The notes beneath the pieces were generated by a model. The model searched no databases, was not told the origin of the DNA, and was given only the letters and a program-made list of their open reading frames with translations. Shown here piece after piece: positions 9,941 to 21,296 of a stretch of 64,000 nucleotides of DNA. How positions within the stretch are numbered: the first letter of the stretch is position 1; the number at the start of each line of letters is the position of its first letter. Origin of the DNA: Sesamum alatum (taxonomy: Eukaryota; Streptophyta; Magnoliopsida; Lamiales; Pedaliaceae); assembly GCA_034509735.1 (NCBI GenBank), contig JACGWO010000011.1, forward strand, positions 22,800,979-22,864,978. The letters are read 5' to 3'. Position numbers and translations under genes: made by a program.

Positions 9941-12009
9941 ACATACTACCTACTGTATTAATTATAGTTGGAAAGAATCTTACTAATGTTATTATAACTT
10001 TTTGTGGTGCCGAAGAACAAGAATTGTAAATGTGAAATAACTAAGAGTAGCTCCTTGTTCCAACAAAATGGAAACTATAATCTCTCTGGTTCAGTCAAGT
10101 GCACATGTAGAAGTACTTGAATTAGGCTTATGTAATAGTTCTAGAGCTTATTGAAAATACAAAGAAATCTTTCCCCACGCATTTGATGCGTGGGGAAAAA
10201 CAAGTAAAAAAACACCCAAGCTTCTATATAAAAATTCCGAGATAGTGGTAAAATGGCTCCAGCAATGTGTAGTTTTGTGGCCCTAAGTTCCCAATATTTC
10301 CTTCACTCTCTCAATTGGTGTTGGAGAGCAGGTGTGAGGTGGATGTTAATCTATTGATCATATAGTTAATTGTAATGCTAAATGCATACCGAGTTAAGAA
10401 ACTGACATAGAAGGAGATGACTGGCCAAGTAAATTATAGGCTTTTTCATTGTGTCCTCGAGGTCTTTTATAAAGCAGTGAAACTACTCTCCCATATATTA
10501 GGGGATCTATAGTTTGACAACACAGAATCTGGCAAAGAACAAAGAAGAAAACCAACACCAACAAGCAGTTAGTGGGGATTTCACAAATATAAAGAAACAA
10601 GGAATATCGAAAAGTTCGGAAAAACCTATCTGTTACTTCCGATATACCATGCTAATTCAAGAACAAAGGAAGTTTATAACAACAATAAAGAAACACACAC
10701 TCCCAAAAGAGACTGATGATGATCACTATGCATCTTTTCACCCATAAAACATAACTTCTTTCTATTCATTGTTTAACTGGTAATGTTAGGTGTGGGCTTT
10801 CACTTAAACAATATACTAAATAAATTATAAAACAAGGGGCGAAATACTAGGAAAAAAAAAGTTTATCTACTACACATCTACTCTGTAGTTCATCTAGTAT
10901 TGAGCTCGAAGCTTGTACCTCTTGATGATTTGGCAAAAATGACTCTATGAAGATGGAAACTCTCTGCACCAATTTACAGCTTCAACCTCTTCATTATAGT
11001 TCTCCTGAAGTCTAATAAAACAACATGAAATGAACTTTAAAATCCATTAAATATTTCTCATATTTAGAATGCAATTTGAAACTAAAATATAAAAGGTACA
11101 AGTCTACAAATTCTGAAAAGTTTTTTACTCAAAATCATATAAGTTAATTCTTTCATTACATAAATGCTCACCTACACATATAGCACCATACGAATTAATG
11201 ATCACTAAAGCTACTAGTCTTTCTTGTCCTATATATGCATGGAGCCCTCAGCCCTCTTTTTGGTAGAAAATATGCACAAGTAATAGTGATTTTCAATCTA
11301 ACAATAAAAAGAAACAAACATAACAATTGCGAGTCTCGTTCTAAGATAATAAGAGACTTAACTTAATAATATAACTAGAACAAGATTAATGACAGTCGTC
11401 ACAATAGAAGAATTGTGCTTAATATATATGCCATTGACAAATACTCTTAAAGACAAAGACACACCTCGGTGCCCTTGTACTTAATGCCTCTGTATTTCAC
11501 CATTATCACCAGCTCAAATGCAATCTTGTAATAATAGTACTCGAATTATTAGTTAAATCCAGTCTTAACACCAGCTCAAATGCAATCTTAACACCAGAAT
11601 GCCTTCCTCAACCTGCATTACTTCTTCAACAAATAATCCAGCCTTCCAAGTATGGAACAAATAAAAATCCATCAATACACAACAACAACAACGTGCACGG
11701 TGACACAAAAATCCAGCCAAAGCCCAAGCAAACCAAACAAATTCAACTAAAGTTCAATTAGGCATTCCATCAAGCACCTTGAAAGTAAAACTTGCTCATC
11801 AAATTTCTCCTATGCTTTAAAAGAAAAAATTGCAAAGAAGAAAAATCACCTGGTGTGCCGAGTCTGCCGACGAGTGAGCTCGAGGGTGGCCCGGCGGATT
11901 CGTGAAGCTGGACGGGGGCGGTGGAGTTTGGATTTTTTTGTACAATTGATATCGATCGAGAGAGAGAGAAAGAGAGAGAGAGTTAGACAGAGAAAAAAGT
12001 TCTAATTCT
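9941..12009. other. Intergenic DNA, no gene recognised
   Basis: Moderately AT-rich sequence. The ORFs at 10394-10600 and 10514-10747 are short, overlap on opposite strands and match no family I know. A short AG-rich tract lies at about 11955-11980. A compact hairpin at 10170-10198 is listed separately. Confidence 0.45.
10170..10198. repeat. Perfect 13-bp hairpin, 3-nt loop
   Basis: TTTCCCCACGCAT is followed after TTG by its exact complement ATGCGTGGGGAAA, then further A. The strong GC stem stands out from its AT-rich surroundings. No neighbouring gene gives it an obvious role. Confidence 0.8.
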
Positions 12010-12018
12010 AAAATTAAA

Positions 12019-12802
12019 GGGTTAACAGTTACCACCCTAAAGTATCTACCCTACATCAATTATCCCCCTAAAATATTAAAACCTTCAAAAACTCCCCTGA
12101 CCTTCTAACATCTTTAATTTTGAAGTTCAAAAAGTTCATTTTACCCCTACTAAGAATTGATTTATGAAAAAAATTGAAGGGATTTTTAAAATGCCAAAAT
12201 CACTCTTTTTTTAAGTTTTATCTAATTCTATTTTTACTTGTTCATCGAACTCCTTTTATTTTATAATTTTAAAGTATTTGGAGCTCATTTTATTTTAGTT
12301 TCACTTATTTGTCAAACCAAGTTAAAAATAAATTTATATTTTCATATAATTACCACATTTATATAATTACCATATATATATAAATATATATTATTATATA
12401 TTTTCTTATTAGCTCATGATAAACTCTTTCGGTTTTATTAATTGTATATATTTTTTAAGTAAATATATATATGCAGGTATAAATTTATTTTTAATTTAGT
12501 TTGATAAACAAGGAAAACTAAAATAAAATGAGCTCCAAATACTTTAGGATTACGAAAATAAAAAGAGCTCGATGAACAAGTGAAACTAGAATTAGACAAA
12601 ATTTTAAAAAGAGTGATTTTGGTATTTTAAAAATTCCTTTAATTTTTTTTCAAAGGACAATTTTTAGTAAGGGTAAAATGGACATTTTGAACTTAAAAAT
12701 AAAAGGAGTTAGAAGGTTATGGGGGTTTTTGAAGGTTTTAATACTTTAGAGGGGTAATTGATGTGGGTTGAATACTTCAGGAGTGGTAACTGTATTTAAC
12801 CC
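12019..12802. mobile_element. MULE-type foldback MITE with 9-bp target duplication
   Basis: The flanks carry an exact AAAATTAAA duplication (12010-12018 and 12803-12811). The element begins GGGTTAACAGTTACCACCC and its right end read in reverse is GGGTTAAATACAGTTACCAC. The two halves are complementary nearly to the centre (around 12370-12460), making a 784-bp giant palindrome. A 9-bp duplication points to Mutator-like transposition. It has no coding capacity. Confidence 0.85.
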
Positions 12803-13225
12803 AAAATTAAATAGATCTCCATCTCATACCTTCTCAGCTTTTCTTTTCTTTTTCAAATTTAATGGGTTACTTGATTCATTTATTTAATTATTTATCTAAT
12901 AAACATTGATAACTAATATATTTATTTATATACATTAAATATATATAAGGATAACTAATGATAAATGCATTTTGTTGTAATGGATATTGAATATAACAAT
13001 AAAATGCATATATATTATATTAAATATTGATTTACAAAAAAATTATCAAAATATATTAAAGTGTTGATTAAGCTTGTTCTTAGATAATGTATAAATCAAA
13101 ATACCATATTTTAATATTATCTATAACTAAAATATGAGATAAAGATTAATAATTATAATATATGGTGAATTTTAAAATAATTGTATTTTGTTGTAGTGAA
13201 TCTGGAACCCGATAAATCTGATTTA

Positions 13226-14125
13226 GGGAGTGTTTGCGATGACTTTTATTTTTAAAAAGGTAATTTTCGTAGAAAAACTAGAAGTTGTAGCAGAATCAGA
13301 AGTGGATAGTATTTGTAAAAAAAAGTGAAAAGCGGGTAAGAGCTAAATTGGGTAGTGTTTGGAAAAAAAATTTAAAAAAAAAAAACACTTCTAAAACAAG
13401 CTTCATTGATTAAAATTCATTTTGTCCCTATGTGTGAAAAAGATGCTATTTTTGCTTAACATTTGCACTTGTCTTTTGATTATAATATTTTTTTTTCAAA
13501 AAATAATAAAGTTTATTTCAATTAGTATATCTCATATTTAATTTTTTTTACAAAACAGTTATCATTTATATTATTAAATATTGAATACAAATAGAAAAAT
13601 TGGATATTTAATTCAATAATGTTCCGACTATGTAATGTAATTGTTTATTCATTCGCAATAAATAAACTTGCACGATTGACAAAAAGTATATATATTTTTA
13701 ATTAATCTAGCAATTTAATTTATTTTTGTATGATTTAGGAATAATATCATATAATATAGAAAATAAATATTAAAAATTTAAAATATTAAATATGTGAAAT
13801 TATAAATTTTGTTTGTGATGAATTATTCAAATTATTTGAAAATTCTAACATCAACTTTAGATGAATAATTTTAAAAATAAATTAAAAAGGGTAAAATCGA
13901 AAGAAAATTATTATAATGACAGTAAAGTAGTCCAAAAAAAAATTGAATTTATTTACAAAAACACTAAAGCAGCTAGAAGCACCTCCAAAGTGCTCTAGCT
14001 TTTGGCTTAAAAGTATTTTTTGTAGCAGGTCTAAAAGCAGAAGTTGACAACCCAAATACATCAAAAGTGTTTTTCAGAATCCAAAAGCTAAAAAGCGTTT
14101 TTTTGAGACTCGCACAAATACTCCC
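13226..14125. mobile_element. Tourist-like (PIF/Harbinger) element
   Basis: Left end GGGAGTGTTTGCGA and right end (reverse) GGGAGTATTTGTGCGA form imperfect inverted repeats flanked by TTA on both sides (13223-13225 and 14126-14128). Inner sequence includes complementary AAAAGC-rich phrases near both ends. The small ORF at 13882-14064 is not a known protein. Confidence 0.75.
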
Positions 14126-14337
14126 TTAATATTTTCAAAATATTAAAAGATCTACTTTTTGAAAAATATAATACCATAATTTTATAGATAAGAGACAATA
14201 ATATTATTAAAAAGCTAAATTTTTTTATAAATACTTCGTCTGAGTCTGTTTTAGGCATTATTTTAAAGAATTTAAAATATATGTTACTTTATATATACAT
14301 TAAAACATTTATAAATTATTTATATCATATTTTAATC

Positions 14338-15755
14338 AGACAAATTGCATATTACCCCCATGTGTTTTCAAAAGTCAGTTAAAAATTTTCATGTGTTTTA
14401 AAAATATGCAAAAAAATCTCTGTATTTTGTAAAACCCTGCATCCTCGCCCCTCGCGGTTAACTAAACCTAACGGCGTTATTTTTTTTGCTAAAAGACCGC
14501 TATACCCTTATATATCTATATTGTTTTATTTTTTAATGACCGTTGAATTTTTTTTATTGTATTAAAGTCGTAAGATCTTATCAATTCATCTCAATCGTTA
14601 GATAAATTTATAAAAATCAAGGGTCTAGATTTTAATCTATTTTGTTTATATTATATTTAAAATTATAAATTATAAAATAAATTATTTTTTTAAAAAAATA
14701 AAATATTTATGTTAAATCCCCTCATCCACCCCTGCCACCAGGCCCCCCTTCCCCATCCCCACCCCCAGCCCCCGCCGCCAACCCCCATCCCCTGCACCCG
14801 CCAACCCCCACCCCCCATTGCTGAGGGGGCGACCGCGACCAGGGCAACCGCGACGACTGTCGCTCAGTTTTGGGCGACCGCCGTCGCGGCGCCCAGGCTC
14901 ATCAGGCGACCGCCGACTACAGTCGCCCAGGGTTTATCTGGGCGACTGCCGTCACGGTCGCCCATGGTCTTTGGGCGACCACAGTCGGCGGTCGCCCAAA
15001 TTTTTATAATTTTTTTTAATAAATTAAAATTTTGAATTTTTTTAAATTAAAGAAATTTGTTATTATTTATATAAAAAATAAAATTTTAATTTTTATTTAA
15101 TAGTATAATTTGTATACATATATTTAATAAATTAGTTAATAATATATAATTATAATTATTAATATTTATATTCATAAAAATATCATTTTAATTTAAATAT
15201 TTTGGTATTTTAATTTAGTATAATTTATTAAAATAATATTTAAAGTAAATAATAATTTAATTTAGTTATTAATATCTATTGTATAATTAATTTTTATTTA
15301 TATTTATATAAATATCTAAAAAAGTAAATTTTAATAGATTATTTTTTGTATTGTGATCATTTAATTAAAAAATTAAACTTTTAAAATATATTAAAAGGTA
15401 TTTTGATATTTAATTAATATTATTCATAAATAAATATAAATTATTAACATATATTTAGATTATATAGTAATTTAGATTAATTATTATATTAATTTATTAA
15501 AACATATTTAAATGGTCAAAGGAAGATGGCAAAATGGTCATTTGTCCAATAAAACAACCCTGAAAAATATAAAAAACGAAGCCCAATCGTGCAATGGGCG
15601 TGTGTTGTGCACTCTCCATTAGTTTCTAACGGGGAGGGGCTTTTTTGTAAAATTTTACAAAATACGGGGTTTTTTTTTTTTTTGCATATTTTCAAAACAC
15701 AAGAGAGTTTTTAGCAATATTTTGATAACACAAAGGGAAATATGCAATTTGTCCT
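14338..15755. mobile_element. MULE-like element with GC-rich core
   Basis: The flanks carry an exact 9-bp duplication ATTTTAATC (14329-14337 and 15756-15764). The termini are inverted: AGACAAATTGCATATTACCC on the left, AGGACAAATTGCATATTTCC on the right. Inside, 14708-15002 is strikingly GC-rich, with C-runs followed by repeated GGGCGACC and GGTCGCCC words in both orientations, whereas the rest is AT-rich. ORFs at 14709-15035 and 14818-15009 are low-complexity products of this core and do not resemble a transposase. It could be captured host DNA (Pack-MULE style) or an expanded repeat. Confidence 0.8.
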
Positions 15756-16140
15756 ATTTTAATCTATAAAATTATTGAATGTATGTATTATATGTAACTT
15801 TAAATAAAATATATACATAAATTTTCAGATATGTATAAAATGTATTATATAAACAATATATAAAAATTAAAACAAAAAATCGGATTCGAGTCATGTCCAA
15901 ATGCAGGTCCAAAGCACTAATATCGGACCTAATTAAGGCTTCAAAGCCTGCCCCAAACAAGATGGGTCAGGTCCAAATCTGACCCACACCCGTTGTCATC
16001 CCTATTTGAAAGTCGGTGGATTGAGCGGAATAGTCCATTTATAAACTTTAGAAAATATGCATTAATAATTTTTTCTTATTTTTGTTGTCAATTAAGACTT
16101 GAAATTAAAGTTTTGTGATGATTAATAACATTGTTCAGTT

Positions 16141-16396
16141 GTCAATGCGACCTAGTTCAGTTGGCAAAGTTGAGACCCCATGATCCTAGAGGTCATGGAT
16201 TCGAATCCCTTGCGTGGGGGATAATTTGTTTCCACTGTATAGTAGGTTTATTTGTTTGCTGTAATATCAAAATGTTAGTTTATGTGTTATTGTCGATATG
16301 ATTGTTGTATTTTTCTAATTCCAATATTGATACTGACAGGACTAATTATAATCACTTTATTTCAATTAATAAAATTTATTGCTTCCAACTCAAAAA
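16141..16396 (+). mobile_element. tRNA-derived SINE with 17-bp target duplication
   Basis: A 5' tRNA-like head has an A-box-like TAGTTCAGTTGG and a B-box-like GGATTCGAATCCC about 40 bp apart, the internal Pol III promoter layout. A tRNA-unrelated body follows and ends in a short A-rich tail. The insertion is flanked by AATAACATTGTTCAGTT (16124-16140) and AATAACATTGTCCAGTT (16397-16413), one mismatch in 17. The length of 256 bp is normal for a plant SINE. Confidence 0.88.
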
Positions 16397-17001
16397 AATA
16401 ACATTGTCCAGTTTATCCTAATCAAATACTCAAAAAACAAATTCATCCTAATCAAATGATAGTGCTAATGTAAATTGAAGAACTTTAATGCAACCATACT
16501 GTTATTGTCAGTCAAATATGAAAAGAAAATGTAATTAAAACTTTAACTTCATTTAAATAATTAAAAAGTTCAAGAAAATTAGCAAAAAATGAAAGACAAT
16601 AACACCCTCATACATTTTTTTCCCTTTTATTTTCCCCTTCGTCTCCATTTTTCTTTATTATAACTTGAATATTAATCAAAATTCTAAATCTCAACTGTAA
16701 AAATAGCTTTATATATTATTGATCATAACTAATCAAACACAACAATAAACCATAAATATTACATAATACAGATAAATAACATTTTGCTCCTTCAAAAATC
16801 CAGAGAATGGGAAGAATTATAGATATCATTCGACATATTTTCTATGTAAAATATGAAATTATAATATGTTTCTGATTAAAAGCTCTTAATTTTGCCATCT
16901 GTACGTCGCCACAAGATATATTTAGAACAGCTCTTTGCTGTTAAGAAATCTTGAATTATCTCTTAAATATAGACACAAATATTAGTCTCTCGAATTATAA
17001 A

Positions 17002-17391
17002 CTAATCATTAATATCTGGGATGTCTTTAAAATAGTCATGAAGAAGATATTTTTCTACCGCCAATTCATTGAGATCGGGGATTGGCTCTTGAATAATATA
17101 TTCCGAAAGAGGCCTTGAACTCCAGTCATCTTTTGACGTAGATACATTGGTCGATTTTTGTCCCCATTTTTTATCATGCACGTTCTTCGTCTCACTTGGT
17201 CTCTTTGATGATTTCATCAGCAGAATATCAGAAAGGTTTTTCTTTTTCGGAATCGTACTTGTTGTTTTAGATCTTGGCTTTTTCACTATCTGTTGCGAAA
17301 AGTTATCGACTGCCTTACTATCGTCTCTTGGTGATTTGCCATAATTTTGATGAGATGCCATGTAAGGTTCTAATAGATTCAATATTTCCAA
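17002..17391 (-). CDS. Hypothetical 129-residue protein
   Basis: This open frame is not a shadow of another gene and has a normal, non-repetitive amino-acid mix, unlike other ORFs nearby. It is hydrophilic and lysine/serine-rich in the first two thirds (KKPRSK, IPKKKN, which could be nuclear-localising) and acidic at the C-terminus (PDLNELAVE, DYFKDIPDIND). The PDLNEL stretch resembles EAR-type DLNxxP/LxLxL repression motifs only loosely. There is no signal peptide or membrane segment. A TATATA tract lies about 60 bp upstream of the ATG, on the minus strand at about 17448-17456. I do not recognise the family. It could be one exon of a longer gene or a chance ORF. Confidence 0.4.
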   Translation of the reverse strand: MEILNLLEPYMASHQNYGKSPRDDSKAVDNFSQQIVKKPRSKTTSTIPKKKNLSDILLMKSSKRPSETKNVHDKKWGQKSTNVSTSKDDWSSRPLSEYIIQEPIPDLNELAVEKYLLHDYFKDIPDIND

Positions 17392-18042
17392 AATATAACC
17401 AGCTAAATTATATATGAATGGTTAGGAATATGTTGAAAATATTCACATATATATAGCTAAAGAAACTCTAATTACAATTAATTTGGAAAATAAGTTATAT
17501 CATTATTTGTTCTGAATATATTTTTTCGAACACGTCAATTAATAATGTATTTTAAATAGTCGAATGTTACCAAATATTTATGGATAATATTCTTATTTAA
17601 TATTGTTCATGTACGATGCTTTTGAACATTAAGAGAGGAAATATACAAAGTTAATAGCATGCATTATGGAATTCTAAGAATAAAATTTACTTCAAATATT
17701 GATTTGTTTTATGCACAACTTTAATTAAATATGATATTTTGAGAATAACACTTCAAGAAAATCCTAATTCATAATTCCATGCACGCATTGATTGATACCG
17801 CTTGTTCTTATATTTGATCATAAAACATAAATATTTTGAAAAATATATGGAGTTGAAAAGTACATTATTAATATTAATGCAAAATATTTAATGTAATAAT
17901 TATTACTGCAATTGAGATATTACTATAAAATATAATAGTGCATCATGAAGGAAATTATACAAGTGATTCAAGCACACGCAAAATGTTAAGTGAAATCAAT
18001 GTTTCAACCAAATATTTCGCGTGCATAATGATAATGTTATAC
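17392..18042. other. AT-rich intergenic DNA, nothing recognised
   Basis: Only short ORFs and no bounded repeat seen between the hypothetical ORF and the CACTA-type terminus at 18043. Confidence 0.5.
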
Positions 18043-18354
18043 CACTACAAGAAATATGTTATTTAATCATGGCTAATTGACATGGTTAATACTAAATAGT
18101 TGTAGCAAATAGTCATTGATCACGGCTACTCAACGATTATTGGCCATGGTTTTTGCGAGGGTTGCTAAAACATTTGTCATGGTTAAAAGCCATAGCGAAT
18201 GTTTTTACTACGACTCTTAGCCGTGATAAATAAATTTTTCATGGTGGAAAAGTTAGTTTTTGCATCGATTTTTATTTAGCCGTAATTAATAATAGTTATT
18301 TACCAAGAATTTTAGTCATAGTCATTAAAATTGTAGCTAATAGTATTGTGTATA
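18043..18354. mobile_element. CACTA-like element end, cut by a Tourist-like insertion
   Basis: Starts CACTACAAGAAATATG and carries several copies of a GCCATGG/GCCGTGATTAA-type subterminal repeat in both orientations. The matching TTCTTGTAGTG terminus is missing. The sequence runs directly into the GGCC terminus of the next element at 18355. Confidence 0.5.
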
Positions 18355-18726
18355 GGCCATGTTTACTACCCTATATTAGGTTGGATATAGTGCTTAATCC
18401 AGTCTAATCGGTTGTTTACTACACATTGAGGCAGCCCGAGATAATGTAGGAAGGCCCGCTATTAGGTCACATTAACACCCGATTACAATCCATCCAAAAT
18501 TGGTTGGATTGTATCGGTGGGGCCCACAGACTAATTCTACTAACTTTTCTTTCCATTGTTGTCCTCATTAGATGATAGGAAATTGACTTATTTACCCATG
18601 ACTGTCTCTTAAATTTCAACCATATTTTCTGACATGTAATAAATGAGCTAACACAATTTATACAAATATCAAGCCACTTTCATCACTCTCTCTCCTCCAT
18701 TCTCATCTTCTTCGGAAGACTATGTG

Positions 18727-18802
<76 letters not shown>

Positions 18803-19584
18803 TTCCTGCGCAAGCTTAATTTTTTTGTTGGATGGAATCAACGGCGGACTTCGGAGTTGAGAACGGAGGTTGTTGATGAGAATAGGCCGGCGGAGGAGGA
18901 TGGGGATGTGGTGAGGGAGGTCGCGCCGCATAAGAGAGTTAGAAGAGGGAAATGAAGTTTGGTTGGGGATGTGAAGGAGGTGGCAGAGATGGTCTTGGTT
19001 TTGGCAGCGAGGCGAAAATGAGGGTGAAAAGGGCCCCAATGATGCTGATAAAGAATTACCGGCCGACGCTCCAATGATGTTAAAATATCTTTCTAAAATA
19101 CATTTGAACAAACATTTGTATCTCCTTCAAATTTTATTGAAAATCCAAAACCCACTCGTGGAAAGAATTGTAGTTTTGTTCAACTAAATAAGTGTAGTTT
19201 TGTTCAGCAATCATCTTCTTTACATTGCAAAAAGTGAAAATAAATGATAATAATAAGCTAAGAATTCACAACAATAAAAACTGGGCATCTGAGCAACTCA
19301 AACAAATATGAACTCAAGTTGGAATAAAAATCACTGCGGTATGTGTGCAAAAATTAAAGTAAATGACAATTCTTTTTTTAAAAAAAAAATGACAATTCAT
19401 TGGACATGACATATTGTCTCATTTGAGGACAAGTTTGTAAATCTCCACAAATAAAACATTAATCCAACCTATACAAAGTTTGCAAAGTAAACAAATAGTT
19501 AGCTTTACCTATACTAACTAGTACATAATATAATAGAAAAACTACTGTACATCGTATAATCTAATCGAAAAAGTAAACATGGCC
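18355..19584. mobile_element. Tourist-like element with CT microsatellite
   Basis: The termini are perfect inverted GGCCATGTTTACT on both sides. The flanking triplets (ATA, TAA) share only TA, so the target duplication has decayed or is not of the TTA type. Internally there is a long (CT)n tract and a GC-richer block at about 18835-19080, which carries two overlapping minus-strand ORFs without recognisable domains. Its length of 1.2 kb exceeds that of a simple MITE. Confidence 0.65.
18731..18799. repeat. (CT)n microsatellite
   Basis: About 34 CT units with one interruption, inside the Tourist-like element. It is the source of the poly Arg/Glu ORF on the minus strand. Confidence 0.95.
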
Positions 19585-19670
19585 TAAGATCTCTTCTTTA
19601 AAACTACATCTACAAGCACATAAAAAATAATTAAAATCCATGTAATTAATACATTTATTCAAAAAATTAT

Positions 19671-19937
19671 GGGGTTTAATACAATGTACTCCATGTAATA
19701 TTGCAAATGAGCAAATTATCCCCCTGTAAAAAAAAAAAAGTAATTTACCCACCTATGGTTTTAAAAATGAAGCAATTTACCCCCCTAGGCAGGGAGGTAA
19801 ATTGCTTTATTTTGAAAAACACAGGGGGGTAAATTGCTTCATTTTGAAAAACACAAGGGGGTAAATTGATATTTATTTTTTCATAGGGGGTAATTTGCTC
19901 ATTTGCAATATCACAGGGGGTTTCTTGCATTTTTTCC
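19671..19937. mobile_element. Short foldback MITE of GGTAAATTGC repeats
   Basis: The left part (ATATTGCAAATGAGCAAATT) is exactly mirrored on the right (AATTTGCTCATTTGCAATAT). The interior has several GGGGGTAAATTGCTTCATTT units in tandem and inverted order. The A-rich flanks AAAAATTAT and AAAAATTTA suggest an imperfect 9-bp target duplication. Confidence 0.7.
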
Positions 19938-21296
19938 AAAAATTTATGTGAAGCCTAAAGTACATATTGCAATTTTATTTTTCGACTGGTCCAAGTCATC
20001 TTTTACCGTCAATATACTGTAATATTTTTCTCCACTTTAACTCATGTTAATCACTTGATTGGTTTTAAATCATGCATCGGTTTTTGTTTTTTAGATTAAC
20101 ATCGTATCAATTTGATTATATGTGTGTAAGTACTGCATGCTACAGTGACTAGTTCTTTAAAAACAATAGCTAACACATATCTAGTATTTATTTGACTTGC
20201 AGTAAGTCTTTAATATATCCATCAGAGGCAAATATGAATTTTTATTTAACTTTTTTGCTGATGTAAGCAAAATTCTATTAATCTTACTACTGGATGGATC
20301 TATTTGTAGGATGAAAGGGGTATCATGTGTAATCTTCCAAATGGAGATTTACGTATAATTACAACAAATTTCAAAAAAAGACATTGTAATTATCTCATTA
20401 TACAAAATATTGTCCAGTTAGTTCATAAAAAAAAAAATTAAAAGAATTCATAAGGTAGGTAAAAATTATAATTCATCATAATCCACAAGGAAATTTTAGT
20501 ATGTTCACCACAAAAAAGAAAATGATAAAAATTTAAAGAAAACTAACAGATTAGACTAGTTGTTAGATTGTATTAAAATCGAGAGGGTAGCTCCTCGCAC
20601 AAGTCAACCTTTGTAGGGCTCTGAGAGACTGATTCATATAGCATCTCACTAGCAGACTTTTTGGTAATTTTTTAAAAAAAATTATATTTTAGCAAATTTA
20701 AAAAAAACTCGTTGTAATTTACCTTTTTATTATTTTATTATCATATTGAGCTCTAGCTTGAGCTCGAGCCAAACTTTAATTCTTATCAAATCTAAACAGT
20801 ATGTTTAAACTTGGACATTATATTTAATAAATCGAGCTTAAACAAACTTATAATGCTCAATTACCTCAAAGATTGAAAGACATTGGAAGATCGAGATTAA
20901 GATATATCTGACCTTGTTGTCAACCCCCTTTGCACTTTGTCTGCATGTTCACACAGGAAATGCTGATGCTCAAGTACATTAACTATCATTGCAACATGGA
21001 GCACAGATCATCTAAACGTAGTAAAGTTCTGTATGAAAAACAATGCCATTTATGATCAAGAAATGTGCTCTTACATCCTCAAACTGTTGAAGAGAATATG
21101 TTGCACAAAGAATGTATCACCACTTGGATTCTGTGTCCAGACTCGTCGTATAGTCGCTCAAACGGAGAAAGCACAAGCTTATTGTATTGGTATTTACTAG
21201 TTTAAATAGGCTGTGGAACAGCATTGCACCCAGTGCTTTTGTGCTTCTGGTCTTTGTATATGAGAAAGAAATTCAAAGTTAATGAAACAAAAACTA
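19938..21296. other. Intergenic DNA and RPC4 3' flank
   Basis: No coding block or bounded repeat seen. The last part, just below 21297, is the 3' untranslated flank of the minus-strand RPC4 gene. Confidence 0.5.

Noticed and set aside
16141..16215. Possible functional tRNA gene
   Set aside because: A- and B-box-like motifs are present, but there is no consistent cloverleaf, and the target duplications and A-rich tail show a SINE.
9624..18354. One large CACTA transposon between the CACTA-type ends at 9624 and 18043
   Set aside because: Both ends point the same way and have different subterminal repeats, so they cannot be the two termini of one element.
18683..19111. Minus-strand 142-codon ORF with Arg/Glu repeats
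   Set aside because: It is half microsatellite and lies inside a Tourist-like element, with no recognisable domain.
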